41,833 nt of DNA from Spirochaetota bacterium (GTDB taxonomy: Bacteria; Spirochaetota; UBA4802; UBA5550), in contig WRGT01000062.1 of NCBI GenBank assembly GCA_009787025.1, positions 1-41,833 on the forward strand, written 5' to 3'. The notes under the pieces were generated by a model. It worked only from the letters and a program-made list of their open reading frames with translations. It was not told the DNA's origin and ran no database searches. The position numbers and the translations under genes were made by a program. Positions within the stretch are counted from its first letter, which is position 1, and every line of letters starts with the position of its first letter. Below, piece after piece: positions 9,210-17,285 of the stretch.

Positions 9210-10130
9210 CTACTTATTCTTAAACTTATATTTATTTGATAAATAATCTGCTGTTATATTAAAAATAAATGTGATAATAAACAGTATAATCCCAATAGCA
9301 AAAAGCGCCCTGTAGTGTATTCCGCCAACTGCCGCCTCTGCCATCTCTGCTGCAACATTAGATGTTAGTGGGCGAACAGGATCAAATATAGATTTTGGAA
9401 TAACAGCTGCGCCGCCTGCCACCATAAGTACGATCATTGTCTCGCCGATAATCCTTGATATTCCTAATATGATAGCTGTCCATATACCTGATAGTGACGC
9501 AGGTATAACTATACGAACAACAGTCTGCCATTTATTTGCCCCCAGAGCAAATGAAGCCTCTTTAAGGCTCATGGGGATAGATGATATGGCATCTTCCGAA
9601 ATACTTGTAATTGTCGGAATTGCAGTAAATGCCAGGAGCAGCGAAGCATTGAGGAGATTTAATCCCGAATTTATATTGAAATTTTTTATTAAAAAAGGCG
9701 CCACAACAACCATCCCCAAAAAACCTATTACAACAGATGGAATAGATGCAATAATCTCAATTAAAGACTTAATAATCTCTTTAACCTTACCCTTTGAAAT
9801 TTCTGCTATATATATGGCAGTTGCCAAACTTATCGGAATAGCAATTATCGAAGCTAAAATAGTAATATAAATAGAAGATATTATTAAAGGGAATATTCCT
9901 AATCTTATATTATCGCTTACAGGATACCACTCCTTCCCAAAAATGAAATCGAAAATACCAACATCTTTAAAAAGGGGAATACCCTCTTTTATCAAAAAAA
10001 GCATAATAGCAAAAAGAATTAAGAGAGATGTTATACTTATAATTAAAAAGGATTTCTCTATTAAATAATCAAATATCAAACTATAACTTTTATTTTGTTT
10101 TTTTCTAAGCAGCATTATTTTATAATCCAT
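9210..10130 (-). CDS. pstC: Phosphate ABC transporter permease PstC
   Basis: This 306-residue inner-membrane permease is the partner of PstA. It has a long first transmembrane helix at about residues 28-50, a periplasmic loop carrying FIFGKEWYPVSD (a family landmark), five more helices, the PstB-docking loop SFALGANKWQTVVRIVIPAS and the GISRIIGETMIVLMVAGG segment. The start at 10130 has no strong Shine-Dalgarno; an ATG five codons downstream is an alternative. The gene lies 37 bp after phoR and 8 bp before pstA. PstC directly following the PhoR kinase is not the classical pstSCAB order and suggests that sensing and transport genes are made as one unit here. Confidence 0.95.
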   Translation of the reverse strand: MDYKIMLLRKKQNKSYSLIFDYLIEKSFLIISITSLLILFAIMLFLIKEGIPLFKDVGIFDFIFGKEWYPVSDNIRLGIFPLIISSIYITILASIIAIPISLATAIYIAEISKGKVKEIIKSLIEIIASIPSVVIGFLGMVVVAPFLIKNFNINSGLNLLNASLLLAFTAIPTITSISEDAISSIPMSLKEASFALGANKWQTVVRIVIPASLSGIWTAIILGISRIIGETMIVLMVAGGAAVIPKSIFDPVRPLTSNVAAEMAEAAVGGIHYRALFAIGIILFIITFIFNITADYLSNKYKFKNK

Positions 10131-10167
10131 TTGTTTTATATTTTATAGAAAATATTCTTAAGCCATA

Positions 10168-11919
10168 CTAATCATATTTATCATGCTCTAACTCAACTGT
10201 TACTATAAAAGTTGAACCTTTTCTATCGGAAAGAACTGATATATCCCACCCCATTACCATAATTGCATGTTTAACAATTGACAGCCCTAATCCGGTCCCG
10301 CCTGTTGCCCTTGATCTGCTCTTATCTACACGATAAAATCTCTCAAAAATTCTATCTCTAAACTCTTGCGGTATGCCTATCCCCGTATCGAAGATTTTTA
10401 TTGATAAGTTATTTGAAAGGCATGCAGCATCTATTGTAAGCGTCCCGTCTTGGTTATTGTAGTTAATCCCGTTATCAATAATATTAAAGAATATCTCCTC
10501 TGCTAAAAATCTATTACCAACAACAGAATAGTCGATGTCATTTTTTAGATTATTAACTACAGTTATACTCTTCTTTGCAATTTTAAGTGAAAGGAGTTCA
10601 ATACAGCGTTCAATAATAGCTCTTAGGTCAACTATCTCTTTTTCAAATCCCTTTGATGATTCTATCATGCTTAATTTAATTATATCCTGAATCAATGAAT
10701 TTTGTCTATCAATGTTATCTATTGCACTATCTATAAAATTCATTACTATCTCTCTGTTATCATAATTCTCCTGTATTGTCTCAAGATAACCCTTTACTAT
10801 TGCAATAGGAGTTTTAAGCTCATGAGATACATTGCTGATAATATCAGATTTAATCTTCTCTATTTTTTTCTTTTCCGAAATATCATGCAGTACAACAAGA
10901 ATCCCTTGTATAATATTTTCCTTTCTTATCGGAGTAAGAGCAAATTCAAAATATTTATTATACATCTCAGTTTCAAATATTTCTATTTCACCATCTTTAA
11001 GATTTTTTTCTATTTTAGAATTAAGCGTACTGTTGCGTATTATTTCAAAATATTGTTTATTCCTTATATCTGTATTGATATCAAGCATTGTCAAAAACGA
11101 ATCATTGTTTATAACAATATGTTTATTAGAATCTACCATTGCAATCCCGGCATTTATACTGTGCAGTATAGCTTCTAATTTTTTATGCTGGAGTATAAGG
11201 TTGTTTATAGTCTCTTCAATTGTATCCGCCATTTTATTTAATGACTTTTGAAGCAGCCCTATTTCATCTTTGCTGTAATTTAAAAATCTTCTTTTATAAT
11301 CGCCGTTTGCAAAGTCCGATGCAAACCTGATTGTATCTTTAAATGGTTTAGTAACTATTAATGAGATAATTATTATAAGAATAACAAAAATAAAAAGTAT
11401 AATAACAGTTACATTAAAAACAATCTGTTTCAGCGAACCCACGCTTTGATCTATTTCATACAAAGGTTTGGATAATCTGATAATAAAGCCTTCTTTATTT
11501 AAGGCATAATATAGCATATCGGTTTTAAGAGTGTTGCTGTATCTTGTTGAAAAACCATAACCTGCGCTTAAAGCGTCAATAACCTCTTTTCTATATTGAT
11601 GATTTTCAAGGTGAGAAAAATCTGTTATATCAGAATCTGCAATTACCGATCCGTCTTCTTTTATAATAGTAATTCTAAGATCCATTATATGTGAAAATTC
11701 GGACACAATCTTAGAAAGAGCGGAAGACGGCAGCGGTTTAACAGATAGACCTTTTAATTCCAGACTAATCAGTTCGCTATATCTATACATCTCCATTTTA
11801 ATAATGTTAATATGAACCGTCTTTAATATATCTCCAAGCAATACAAAAATAATGACGCTTAAAATTACCGTTAATGATATAAATGAAAGAATAAGTTTAT
11901 TGCTTAATTTGTTTAACAT
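10168..11919 (-). CDS. phoR: Phosphate regulon sensor histidine kinase PhoR
   Basis: This 583-residue membrane histidine kinase is partner of PhoB. Domain order: transmembrane helix about 8-30, extracytoplasmic sensor region about 30-165, transmembrane helix about 166-190, HAMP about 190-242, PAS about 250-340, HisKA with the phospho-acceptor His366 in NVSHELKTPIAIVKG, then the ATPase domain with N box NIIDNGINYN, G1 DTGIGIPQE and G2 GGTGLGLSIV. The large extracytoplasmic domain matches the Gram-positive/spirochaete style of PhoR rather than the compact E. coli form. The ATG at 11919 has AAGGAGT just upstream, inside the last codons of phoB, so translation is coupled. Assignment to phosphate rests on the operon context as much as on the sequence. 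Confidence 0.92.
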   Translation of the reverse strand: MLNKLSNKLILSFISLTVILSVIIFVLLGDILKTVHINIIKMEMYRYSELISLELKGLSVKPLPSSALSKIVSEFSHIMDLRITIIKEDGSVIADSDITDFSHLENHQYRKEVIDALSAGYGFSTRYSNTLKTDMLYYALNKEGFIIRLSKPLYEIDQSVGSLKQIVFNVTVIILFIFVILIIIISLIVTKPFKDTIRFASDFANGDYKRRFLNYSKDEIGLLQKSLNKMADTIEETINNLILQHKKLEAILHSINAGIAMVDSNKHIVINNDSFLTMLDINTDIRNKQYFEIIRNSTLNSKIEKNLKDGEIEIFETEMYNKYFEFALTPIRKENIIQGILVVLHDISEKKKIEKIKSDIISNVSHELKTPIAIVKGYLETIQENYDNREIVMNFIDSAIDNIDRQNSLIQDIIKLSMIESSKGFEKEIVDLRAIIERCIELLSLKIAKKSITVVNNLKNDIDYSVVGNRFLAEEIFFNIIDNGINYNNQDGTLTIDAACLSNNLSIKIFDTGIGIPQEFRDRIFERFYRVDKSRSRATGGTGLGLSIVKHAIMVMGWDISVLSDRKGSTFIVTVELEHDKYD

Positions 11920-11920
11920 G

Positions 11921-12607
11921 TTACTCCTTAAATCCGTAACCTACACCGGAAAAAGTCGTTATGATATTTTTATAAGTACCAAGTTTTTTTCTAAGATTCA
12001 TTATGTGAACATCAATGGTTCTATCTACAACAAATACATCCTCCCCTCTAACGCTGTTGATAATGTTATCACGGGTAAATATCTTACCGGGGTTTTCCAT
12101 AAACAGCGATAACATGTTAAGTTCTGTTTTAGTTAATTTAATCTCTTCACTGTCAACCTTTAATGAGTATTGCTCAGGATTTAACTCAACACCCTTATAT
12201 TTTAACAATTTACCTCTCCTCTCCTCAAGGGGTTCGCCTGACCTTCTAAGAACAGCCTTTATTCTGGATCGCAGTTCTTTAATACTGAATGGTTTTGTAA
12301 TATAGTCATCTCCGCCTAATTCAAGCCCCAAGATCTTATCAAACTCTTCGGACTTTGCCGACAGAAAAATTATCGGTATAGATTTCAACTTTTTATCAGA
12401 GCGTATATCTCTGCAAAATTCAAATCCATCCTTACCCTCCATCAATATATCAAGTATTATCAGATCGGGTGTTGTTGATTCAAACCCTTTTATAACTTCA
12501 ACAGTTGATGCAAAGAGAGAAACCGAATAACCTTCACTCTCAAGATTGATTTTTAAGATTTCTCTTATATCCTTTTCATCATCTATTACAAAAATATGTT
12601 TTTTCAT
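11921..12607 (-). CDS. phoB: Phosphate response regulator PhoB (OmpR family)
   Basis: This 228-residue response regulator has an N-terminal receiver domain and a C-terminal OmpR/PhoB winged helix. Receiver marks are the acidic pair Asp9/Asp10, phospho-acceptor Asp53 in LIILDILMEGKDG, the Ser/Thr position in IIFLSAK and Lys in DDYITKPF. The DNA-binding half carries LTKTELNMLSLFMENPGKIFTR and the recognition helix VVDRTIDVHIMNLRKKLG. An open frame continues upstream to 12700, but I chose the ATG at 12607 because the receiver fold starts there (MKKHIFVIDDE) and the extension would overlap phoU. The stop overlaps the phoR ribosome site. The target genes presumably include this operon and pstS. 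Confidence 0.94.
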   Translation of the reverse strand: MKKHIFVIDDEKDIREILKINLESEGYSVSLFASTVEVIKGFESTTPDLIILDILMEGKDGFEFCRDIRSDKKLKSIPIIFLSAKSEEFDKILGLELGGDDYITKPFSIKELRSRIKAVLRRSGEPLEERRGKLLKYKGVELNPEQYSLKVDSEEIKLTKTELNMLSLFMENPGKIFTRDNIINSVRGEDVFVVDRTIDVHIMNLRKKLGTYKNIITTFSGVGYGFKE

Positions 12608-12614
12608 GTATGTT

Positions 12615-13277
12615 TTACCCTTTTTTACTTTTATGCCTGATATCATCGCCTTGAATATAGTAAACAGCCCTCTCTGCAATATTTTTTGCATGATCGCCAA
12701 TACGCTCTAAAGCTTTGGCTACTCCGATTAAACATAGACCTTGCGATATATTTTTAAAAGATTCAACCATATATGTAAACAACTCTCTATTAACCTGTAT
12801 ATTGAGTTTATCTATTTCATCATCCATTGTAATAACATTTTTTGCCTTTTCAACATTCTTCTCTGTTATAGATACAAATCCCTCTTTTATCATCTCAATG
12901 GCGATTTCGCTCATTCTTGGAATATCTACAAGCGGTTTAATTAAGGGCTGCCCATTAATCTGCAATACCTCATGAGCAATATTTACCGCCAGATCTGCTA
13001 TCCTTTCAAGATCCGTATTAACTTTTAGTATAGCAAGAATAAACCTTAAATCTGTTGCAGCAGGCTGTCTTGTAGCAAGAATTTTGATACACTCGTTATC
13101 AATATCAATCTCTAATTTATCTATTATAGAATCATTTTGAATAATCTTTTTTGCAAGCTTAAGATCTACTTTCTTTAATGATATTATTGCAGAAGATACA
13201 GCCTCAATGGAAAGGTCTGCCATATTAAATATTTTCATTTTAATATTTTCTATATCTATCTCTAAGTGTGTAAGCAT
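12615..13277 (-). CDS. phoU: Phosphate transport regulator PhoU
   Basis: This 220-residue cytoplasmic protein is built of two tandem three-helix PhoU repeats. It links the Pst transporter to PhoR and represses the Pho response when phosphate is plentiful. Family marks include the first-repeat segment ATRQPAATDLRFILAILKVNTDLERIADLAVNIA (seen in two parts) and the second-repeat KALERIGDHAKNIAERAVYYIQG; the acidic ER-IGD/ER-IAD motifs bind metal in known structures. The ATG at 13277 has GAGGAG seven bases upstream. It sits 71 bp downstream of pstB and 7 bp before phoB. The length is typical. Confidence 0.95.
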   Translation of the reverse strand: MLTHLEIDIENIKMKIFNMADLSIEAVSSAIISLKKVDLKLAKKIIQNDSIIDKLEIDIDNECIKILATRQPAATDLRFILAILKVNTDLERIADLAVNIAHEVLQINGQPLIKPLVDIPRMSEIAIEMIKEGFVSITEKNVEKAKNVITMDDEIDKLNIQVNRELFTYMVESFKNISQGLCLIGVAKALERIGDHAKNIAERAVYYIQGDDIRHKSKKG

Positions 13278-13348
13278 TATAATCTCCTCATCATAAAATT
13301 AATTCAATATATAAACATTTGACCTATCATTTGCAAATATGTTAATTT

Positions 13349-14104
13349 TTAACCGAATTTTCCGGTCACATAATTTTCGGTTAAAATATTGCCCGGTTTT
13401 GTAAAGATAATCTCTGTTCTATCCATCTCAATAAGTTCTCCCAGATAAAAAAAGGCAGTATAATCACTAACCCTTGCAGCCTGCTGCATATTATGAGTTA
13501 CAATAACTATTGTATAATTCTTTTTAAGTTCCTGAATAAGTTCTTCTATCTTTTGGGTGGAGATTGGATCCAATGCCGATGCGGGCTCATCCATAAGTAT
13601 AACCTCAGGCTGAACGGCTATTGTTCTTGCAATACACAGCCTCTGCTGCTGTCCGCCGGATAAACTCATTGCGGATTTATTTAGCCTGTCCTTGACCTCA
13701 TCCCAAAGAGCTGTACTTTTCAATGATTTTTCGACTGTGCTTTCAATATCATATTTATCCTTAATACCTTTGATCTTTAAACCATAAGCTATATTATCAT
13801 AAATAGATTGAGGAAATGGATTCGATTTTTGAAAAACCATACCAACTCTTCTCCGAAGAGTTGTTACATCATAATTGTGACTGTAGATTGAGTCTTCATC
13901 AATCAATATCTCTCCTGTCATTTTAGTCCCGGGAATAATATCATTCATACGATTAATACATCTAAGAAAGGTGGACTTTCCGCAGCCGGATGGACCGATG
14001 AGCGCGGCTACAGAATTCTTCTCAACTGTTAAATTAATTTCTTTTAGAACATGGTTTTCACCGTAATAAAATGATACATTCTTTACATTAATTTTATAAT
14101 TCAT
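13349..14104 (-). CDS. pstB: Phosphate ABC transporter ATPase PstB
   Basis: This 251-residue ABC ATPase powers phosphate import with PstS, PstC and PstA. Walker A is GPSGCGKST, the Q-loop lies in [18 protein letters not shown] (PstB-specific wording), the signature is [14 protein letters not shown], Walker B with the catalytic Glu is [13 protein letters not shown], and the switch His is in [16 protein letters not shown]. All catalytic residues are present and the length is standard. It is the first gene of the minus-strand operon pstB-phoU-phoB-phoR-pstC-pstA. Its promoter must lie in the 14105-14603 gap shared with pstS, where a MITE-like element is inserted. Confidence 0.97.
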   Translation of the reverse strand: MNYKINVKNVSFYYGENHVLKEINLTVEKNSVAALIGPSGCGKSTFLRCINRMNDIIPGTKMTGEILIDEDSIYSHNYDVTTLRRRVGMVFQKSNPFPQSIYDNIAYGLKIKGIKDKYDIESTVEKSLKSTALWDEVKDRLNKSAMSLSGGQQQRLCIARTIAVQPEVILMDEPASALDPISTQKIEELIQELKKNYTIVIVTHNMQQAARVSDYTAFFYLGELIEMDRTEIIFTKPGNILTENYVTGKFG

Positions 14105-14221
14105 CTATTTATTCCGTATAAGATATATTTAGCATTAAGGCGGTAACAGAAGCCAACCACAATGTCACTGTTGTAAATGTTAAACAACATGTCAGGCTCA
14201 GCGTGATTAGTTACATACCTG

Positions 14222-14365
14222 CGTCATTGCGAGCGCTTCAGCTATGTTTAGTATAGATTGTGTAAACTGCGCGTGGCAATCCAGAGTCTTAATTTATTCC
14301 ACTGGATTGCCACGCCGAGTTTACATTGTTTTACAATGAAACTTAAAACACGGCTCGCAATGACG
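14222..14365. mobile_element. MITE-like palindromic element, copy 2 (inverted relative to copy 1)
   Basis: A non-coding element starting CGTCATTGCGAGC and ending GCTCGCAATGACG, with internal inverted segments GCGTGGCAATCCAG and CTGGATTGCCACGC. Its reverse complement matches 4386-4530 along its length. ATTAGTTACAT just to its left also occurs left of copy 1, so the mobile unit may be somewhat larger. It occupies the gap between the divergent pstB (14104) and pstS (14604) genes. The rest of that gap (14366-14603) is AT-rich; I found no clear Pho-box direct repeats in it. Confidence 0.8.
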
Positions 14366-14603
14366 TAAAATTGGACTTTTGTTACCCCCTCCTGCAATTA
14401 TTACTACAATTGTTGCTTGTGGTGAATTATTTATGAAGAAGATATAAATTTTTTGTTAAGATTAGCAATGGACATTTCATGTGATAATAAAAATTAATTT
14501 TCTAATCAGTAAATATTTATGATAATTTAAATAAATCTTTATAAAAAATTTATATTCAATGTCTAAAGAACTACAAACTAAAAAAACTTTGGATGGTAAA
14601 AAA

Positions 14604-15431
14604 ATGATAAAGTTTATTAAAAAATTTTTCTTGTTTGTATGTTTTGTATCAATAGTAACGGCAATTGGATGTACAAAAAACAGCGGGAATAAAGTTGTTA
14701 TCAAAGGCTCTACAACCGTATTGCCGATAACTCAAAAAACAACCGAAGAGTTTAGAAAGAGTAACAAAATATCAATTACCATAGAAGGAAGCGGATCAGG
14801 AAATGGTATAAAGGCGCTTCTTGACGGTACATGTGATATTGCAAATTCTTCCAGAGAGATGAAAGCCGAAGAATCGGAAGAGGCAAAAAAGAGAGGTATA
14901 GAGGTTCAGGAGATTACAGTGGCAATTGATATGATAGTCCCTGTAGTTAATACGGCTAATCCGGTACAAAATCTTTCTATGGCGCAATTAAAGGCTATAT
15001 ATGACGGCTCTATTAGCAACTGGAAGCAGCTTGGAGGAAATGATGCAAGTATTGTTGCCATATCAAGAGATACAAGTTCAGGCACTTATGAGATTTGGCA
15101 TGAAAAGGTTATGAAAAAAACCGACGTAAGAAACGACGCTCTTTTACAAGCTTCAAACGGCGCAATAGTTTCTGCAGTAGCGGGAAATCCTAAGGCTGTA
15201 GGATATGTTGGGTATGGATATGTTGATTCGTCTATTAAGGCATTATCTGTTGATAAAAAAAATCCTACTATTGAGAATGGCAAATCAGGCGTATATCCTA
15301 TTTCAAGAAAACTCTATATGTATGTGAATAAAAACAAACTCTCTGCCGAGACAAAAAAATATATTGATTTTGTTTTAAGTCCGGAGGGACAAAAATTAGT
15401 AAAAGAAACAGGTTTTATTTCAATTAAATAA
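14604..15431 (+). CDS. pstS: Phosphate-binding lipoprotein PstS
   Basis: This protein of about 275 residues is the substrate-binding component of the Pst importer, anchored as a lipoprotein. I chose the ATG at 14604 rather than the in-frame ATG at 14559 because the protein then begins MIKFIKKFFLFVC, a proper signal peptide ending in the lipobox TAIGC; GGATGG lies upstream. Phosphate-contacting segments of the family are visible: IKGSTTVLPI, SGSGNGIKALLDGTCDIANSSR and SRDTSSGTYEIWHEKV. The C-terminus (FVLSPEGQKLVKETGFI) is typical. It is divergent from the rest of the pst operon, an arrangement allowing it to be expressed at a higher level than the transporter. A hairpin follows at 15450-15486. 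Confidence 0.95.
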   Translation: MIKFIKKFFLFVCFVSIVTAIGCTKNSGNKVVIKGSTTVLPITQKTTEEFRKSNKISITIEGSGSGNGIKALLDGTCDIANSSREMKAEESEEAKKRGIEVQEITVAIDMIVPVVNTANPVQNLSMAQLKAIYDGSISNWKQLGGNDASIVAISRDTSSGTYEIWHEKVMKKTDVRNDALLQASNGAIVSAVAGNPKAVGYVGYGYVDSSIKALSVDKKNPTIENGKSGVYPISRKLYMYVNKNKLSAETKKYIDFVLSPEGQKLVKETGFISIK

Positions 15432-15449
15432 TTTTACGCTCCTTATGTG

Positions 15450-15486
15450 GAGGCGGACAATATCCAAAGGGATAATGCTCCGCCTC
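15450..15486. terminator. Hairpin between convergent pstS and ATPase genes
   Basis: GAGGCGGA (15450-15457) pairs with TCCGCCTC (15479-15486), and the intervening ATATCC and GGGATA segments can extend the stem imperfectly. It lies 19 bases after the pstS stop and 8 bases before the 3' end of the convergent gene, so it could stop both transcripts. The following T-rich tract (TGCAATTTTATT) is only moderate. Confidence 0.55.
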
Positions 15487-15493
15487 TGCAATT

Positions 15494-16834
15494 TTATTCC
15501 GTCAGCCATTGCAAAACATTAAGCCGCTTTATCCCACCAACAGCTCCGCTGCCATAATCCATTGTCAGTAAATATTTCGGAAAATTGTCTCTGATTTCTT
15601 CCAGCGAAGCCAACTCCCGGCGCAAGGTCTCCAGATTATCATTCATCACTAACCACGCCACCTGGTAGTATTCCACTATTCCGCCAGATTTTTGCGCGAC
15701 AAAATCAATTTCTATAGTTTTCTTTTCTTTCTTACCGTTTTGCGTTATTGTCTTGGTTCTTACTTTCCCGACAGATACGTCGTATCCGCGATTCAATAAT
15801 TCAAGATAAACGATATTTTCAAGAATCCGGCCCTTGTCAATACCTTCCTGCTTCAATATGGCCGTTCTCAGCCCCATATCCACTGCATAATATTTTGCAT
15901 CGGAGTTTAGAAAACTTTTGCCCTTTATGTCATATTTATTGCATTTATACATTAAATAACTATCCAACAAGCCTTTAACATAGTTATCTATTGTTGGGGC
16001 AGAAACATTTCGCCCGTCTGCTTTGAGTCCTTTTTCTATTCTCCGTAATGATGTTTCGTTACCGACATTATCAAACAAATATCGAACTACATTATCCAAA
16101 CGGGTGGAATCGGTTATGCCAAATCGTTTTATTATGTCTTTTTGGATTGTGTTTCGATATACGGTGTCGGTCAGATAGTCATTTATATTTTGCCTGCTGC
16201 CGCCCATTTCAAGCGTCTGCGGAAATCCGCTTTCGGTTATATATTTGTCGTATAAAGCCAGCAACTCACCGCCGCCCAGTACGCCGGCATTCGGTTGGAT
16301 TTCATCTAATCTTACGAGATTTTGCCTGAATGCAGACACATATTCCCTAAACGACAAAGGACGCATTTTGATTTCTATATATCTGCCTCCGAAAACATTT
16401 GCCAAGTCACTGGAGAACATATAAGCGTTTGAACCGGTTAGATACAAATCAACATTATCGCGCAGACGCAGCCCATTTGCCGCATGATGCCAATCAGTCA
16501 ATCGCTGTATCTCGTCTATGAATACATAATTCATTGTTTTTGGATTCAATTTTTTCAAAATAAAATCCAGCAGGATTTCATAACTTTCCAGCATATCATC
16601 ATTATTTGTCACAAGACCGATTTCTTTTGTTGTAAGCGGGTCTTCTAAATTTATGTTTATGATTTGCTCAGATTGAACTGCATAATTTGCGAGGAGACTT
16701 TCCTGAAATATGGTTAAAAGTTTTGACTTGCCGCAGCGTCTTGCCCCTGTGACTATTTTTACAAGGTCTGTTTGTTTTAAGCGGAACCATGATTCTAATA
16801 ATTCCCGATATTTCGGTCTGTCTATTAATTTCAT
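15494..16834 (-). CDS. AAA-family ATPase with DUF4143 C-terminal domain
   Basis: This 446-residue protein is of the widespread accessory family joining an AAA_14 ATPase domain to DUF4143. Walker A is GARRCGKSK (residues about 31-39), Walker B is NYVFIDEIQRL, and the sensor-like YLTGSNAYMFSSDLA and RYIEIKMRPLSFREY follow. The C-terminal part contains KYYAVDMGLRTAIL, LENIVYLELLNRGYDVSVGK, EIDFVAQKSGGIVEYYQVAW and YLLTMD. This restriction-endonuclease-like portion retains D, E and K-like positions. Function in the family is unsettled; toxin-antitoxin or defence roles have been suggested. It is richer in GC than the phosphate genes. The ATG at 16834 has AAGG seven bases upstream. The start region is duplicated at 16882-16907, and a 40-bp periodic dyad array lies about 100 bp upstream. 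Confidence 0.85.
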   Translation of the reverse strand: MKLIDRPKYRELLESWFRLKQTDLVKIVTGARRCGKSKLLTIFQESLLANYAVQSEQIININLEDPLTTKEIGLVTNNDDMLESYEILLDFILKKLNPKTMNYVFIDEIQRLTDWHHAANGLRLRDNVDLYLTGSNAYMFSSDLANVFGGRYIEIKMRPLSFREYVSAFRQNLVRLDEIQPNAGVLGGGELLALYDKYITESGFPQTLEMGGSRQNINDYLTDTVYRNTIQKDIIKRFGITDSTRLDNVVRYLFDNVGNETSLRRIEKGLKADGRNVSAPTIDNYVKGLLDSYLMYKCNKYDIKGKSFLNSDAKYYAVDMGLRTAILKQEGIDKGRILENIVYLELLNRGYDVSVGKVRTKTITQNGKKEKKTIEIDFVAQKSGGIVEYYQVAWLVMNDNLETLRRELASLEEIRDNFPKYLLTMDYGSGAVGGIKRLNVLQWLTE

Positions 16835-16907
16835 TTTATTACCTTTTTGTTAATTAGATGGAGGCTCTGACCCCAATACGACATTTTATTACACTTTTCG
16901 TTAATTA
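16832..16907. repeat. Direct repeat of the ATPase start region around a GGGGTCAGAGC unit
   Basis: The 25 bases at 16832-16856, which contain the start codon and ribosome site of the ATPase gene, recur with three changes at 16882-16907. The 25 bases between them carry GGCTCTGACCCC (16863-16874), the reverse complement of the dispersed GGGGTCAGAGCC unit. On the minus strand the upstream copy supplies an ATG at 16884 that opens a 17-codon frame, whose TGA overlaps the true start codon (ATGA). Confidence 0.8.
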
Positions 16908-16932
16908 TATCTGACAAAAAGATAAAAATTAC

Positions 16933-17027
16933 CATTTTTGCTAAATGCACTTTGCAATTTTGGCAATTATGCTATTTTTGTAAAATACATTTTACAATTG
17001 TGGTAATTTTACCATTTTTGTAAAGTG
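16933..17027. promoter_or_regulatory. Three-unit 40-bp periodic dyad array upstream of the ATPase gene
   Basis: Units begin at 16933, 16973 and 17013, exactly 40 bp apart. The first two share the 31-bp pattern YATTTTTGYWAAAT then RCAYTTTRCAATTKTGG; the third is a half unit (CATTTTTGTAAAGTG). The middle unit contains a perfect 20-bp palindrome at 16978-16997, TTGTAAAATACATTTTACAA. Forty bp is close to four helical turns, so bound dimers would stack on one face of the DNA. The position is roughly 100 bp upstream of the ATPase start, fitting an operator for that gene. Its protein ligand is unknown. Confidence 0.65.
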
Positions 17028-17089
17028 AAAATATTTTCCTTAATAGAAAAACATTTGAAGGGGGTCAGAGCATAAGGGCAAGGGCAAAA

Positions 17090-17167
17090 ATTACAAATTA
17101 CAATGTACAAATTACAAATAAAAGATTAAATGAAAATGGCATATATTTGTATATTGTAATTTGTAAT
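17090..17167. repeat. Inverted repeat within the segment array (15-bp arms)
   Basis: ATTACAAATTACAAT at 17090-17104 is the perfect reverse complement of 17153-17167, with 48 bp between the arms. Variants of the same AT-rich word (ATGTACAAATTACAAAT) recur near 18278-18297 and 18350-18410, so it belongs to a dispersed family. Confidence 0.75.
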
Positions 17168-17217
17168 TTAATCAGGGGTCAGAACCAACATCATAAACTA
17201 TAAACTTTAAGGGAGAA

Positions 17218-17285
17218 AGTCCGTAGGACTTTAACAGATTAAATAACAAAATATTTGGTGCGTTTTAGTTAAAGTCCTACGGACT
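17218..17285. repeat. Inverted repeat within the segment array (18-bp arms)
   Basis: AGTCCGTAGGACTTTAAC at 17218-17235 is the perfect reverse complement of 17268-17285, with a 32-bp AT-rich centre. Each arm is itself partly palindromic (AGTCCGTAGGACT). A related small palindrome, GCCCTACGGGC, follows at about 17324-17334 in the same segment. It resembles mobile palindromic intergenic elements rather than a terminator. Confidence 0.8.

Noticed and set aside
10702-11251. Long plus-strand frames opposite phoR
   Set aside because: They lie entirely within the phoR coding region, have no ribosome site, and read as low-complexity hydrophobic protein from AT-rich antisense DNA.
12607-12700. N-terminal extension of PhoB
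   Set aside because: The extension would overlap phoU, lacks a ribosome site and precedes the normal receiver start.
14366-14603. Pho box upstream of pstS
   Set aside because: I looked for CTGTCAT-like or TTAACA-like direct repeats at 11-bp spacing and found none that stand out from the AT-rich background.
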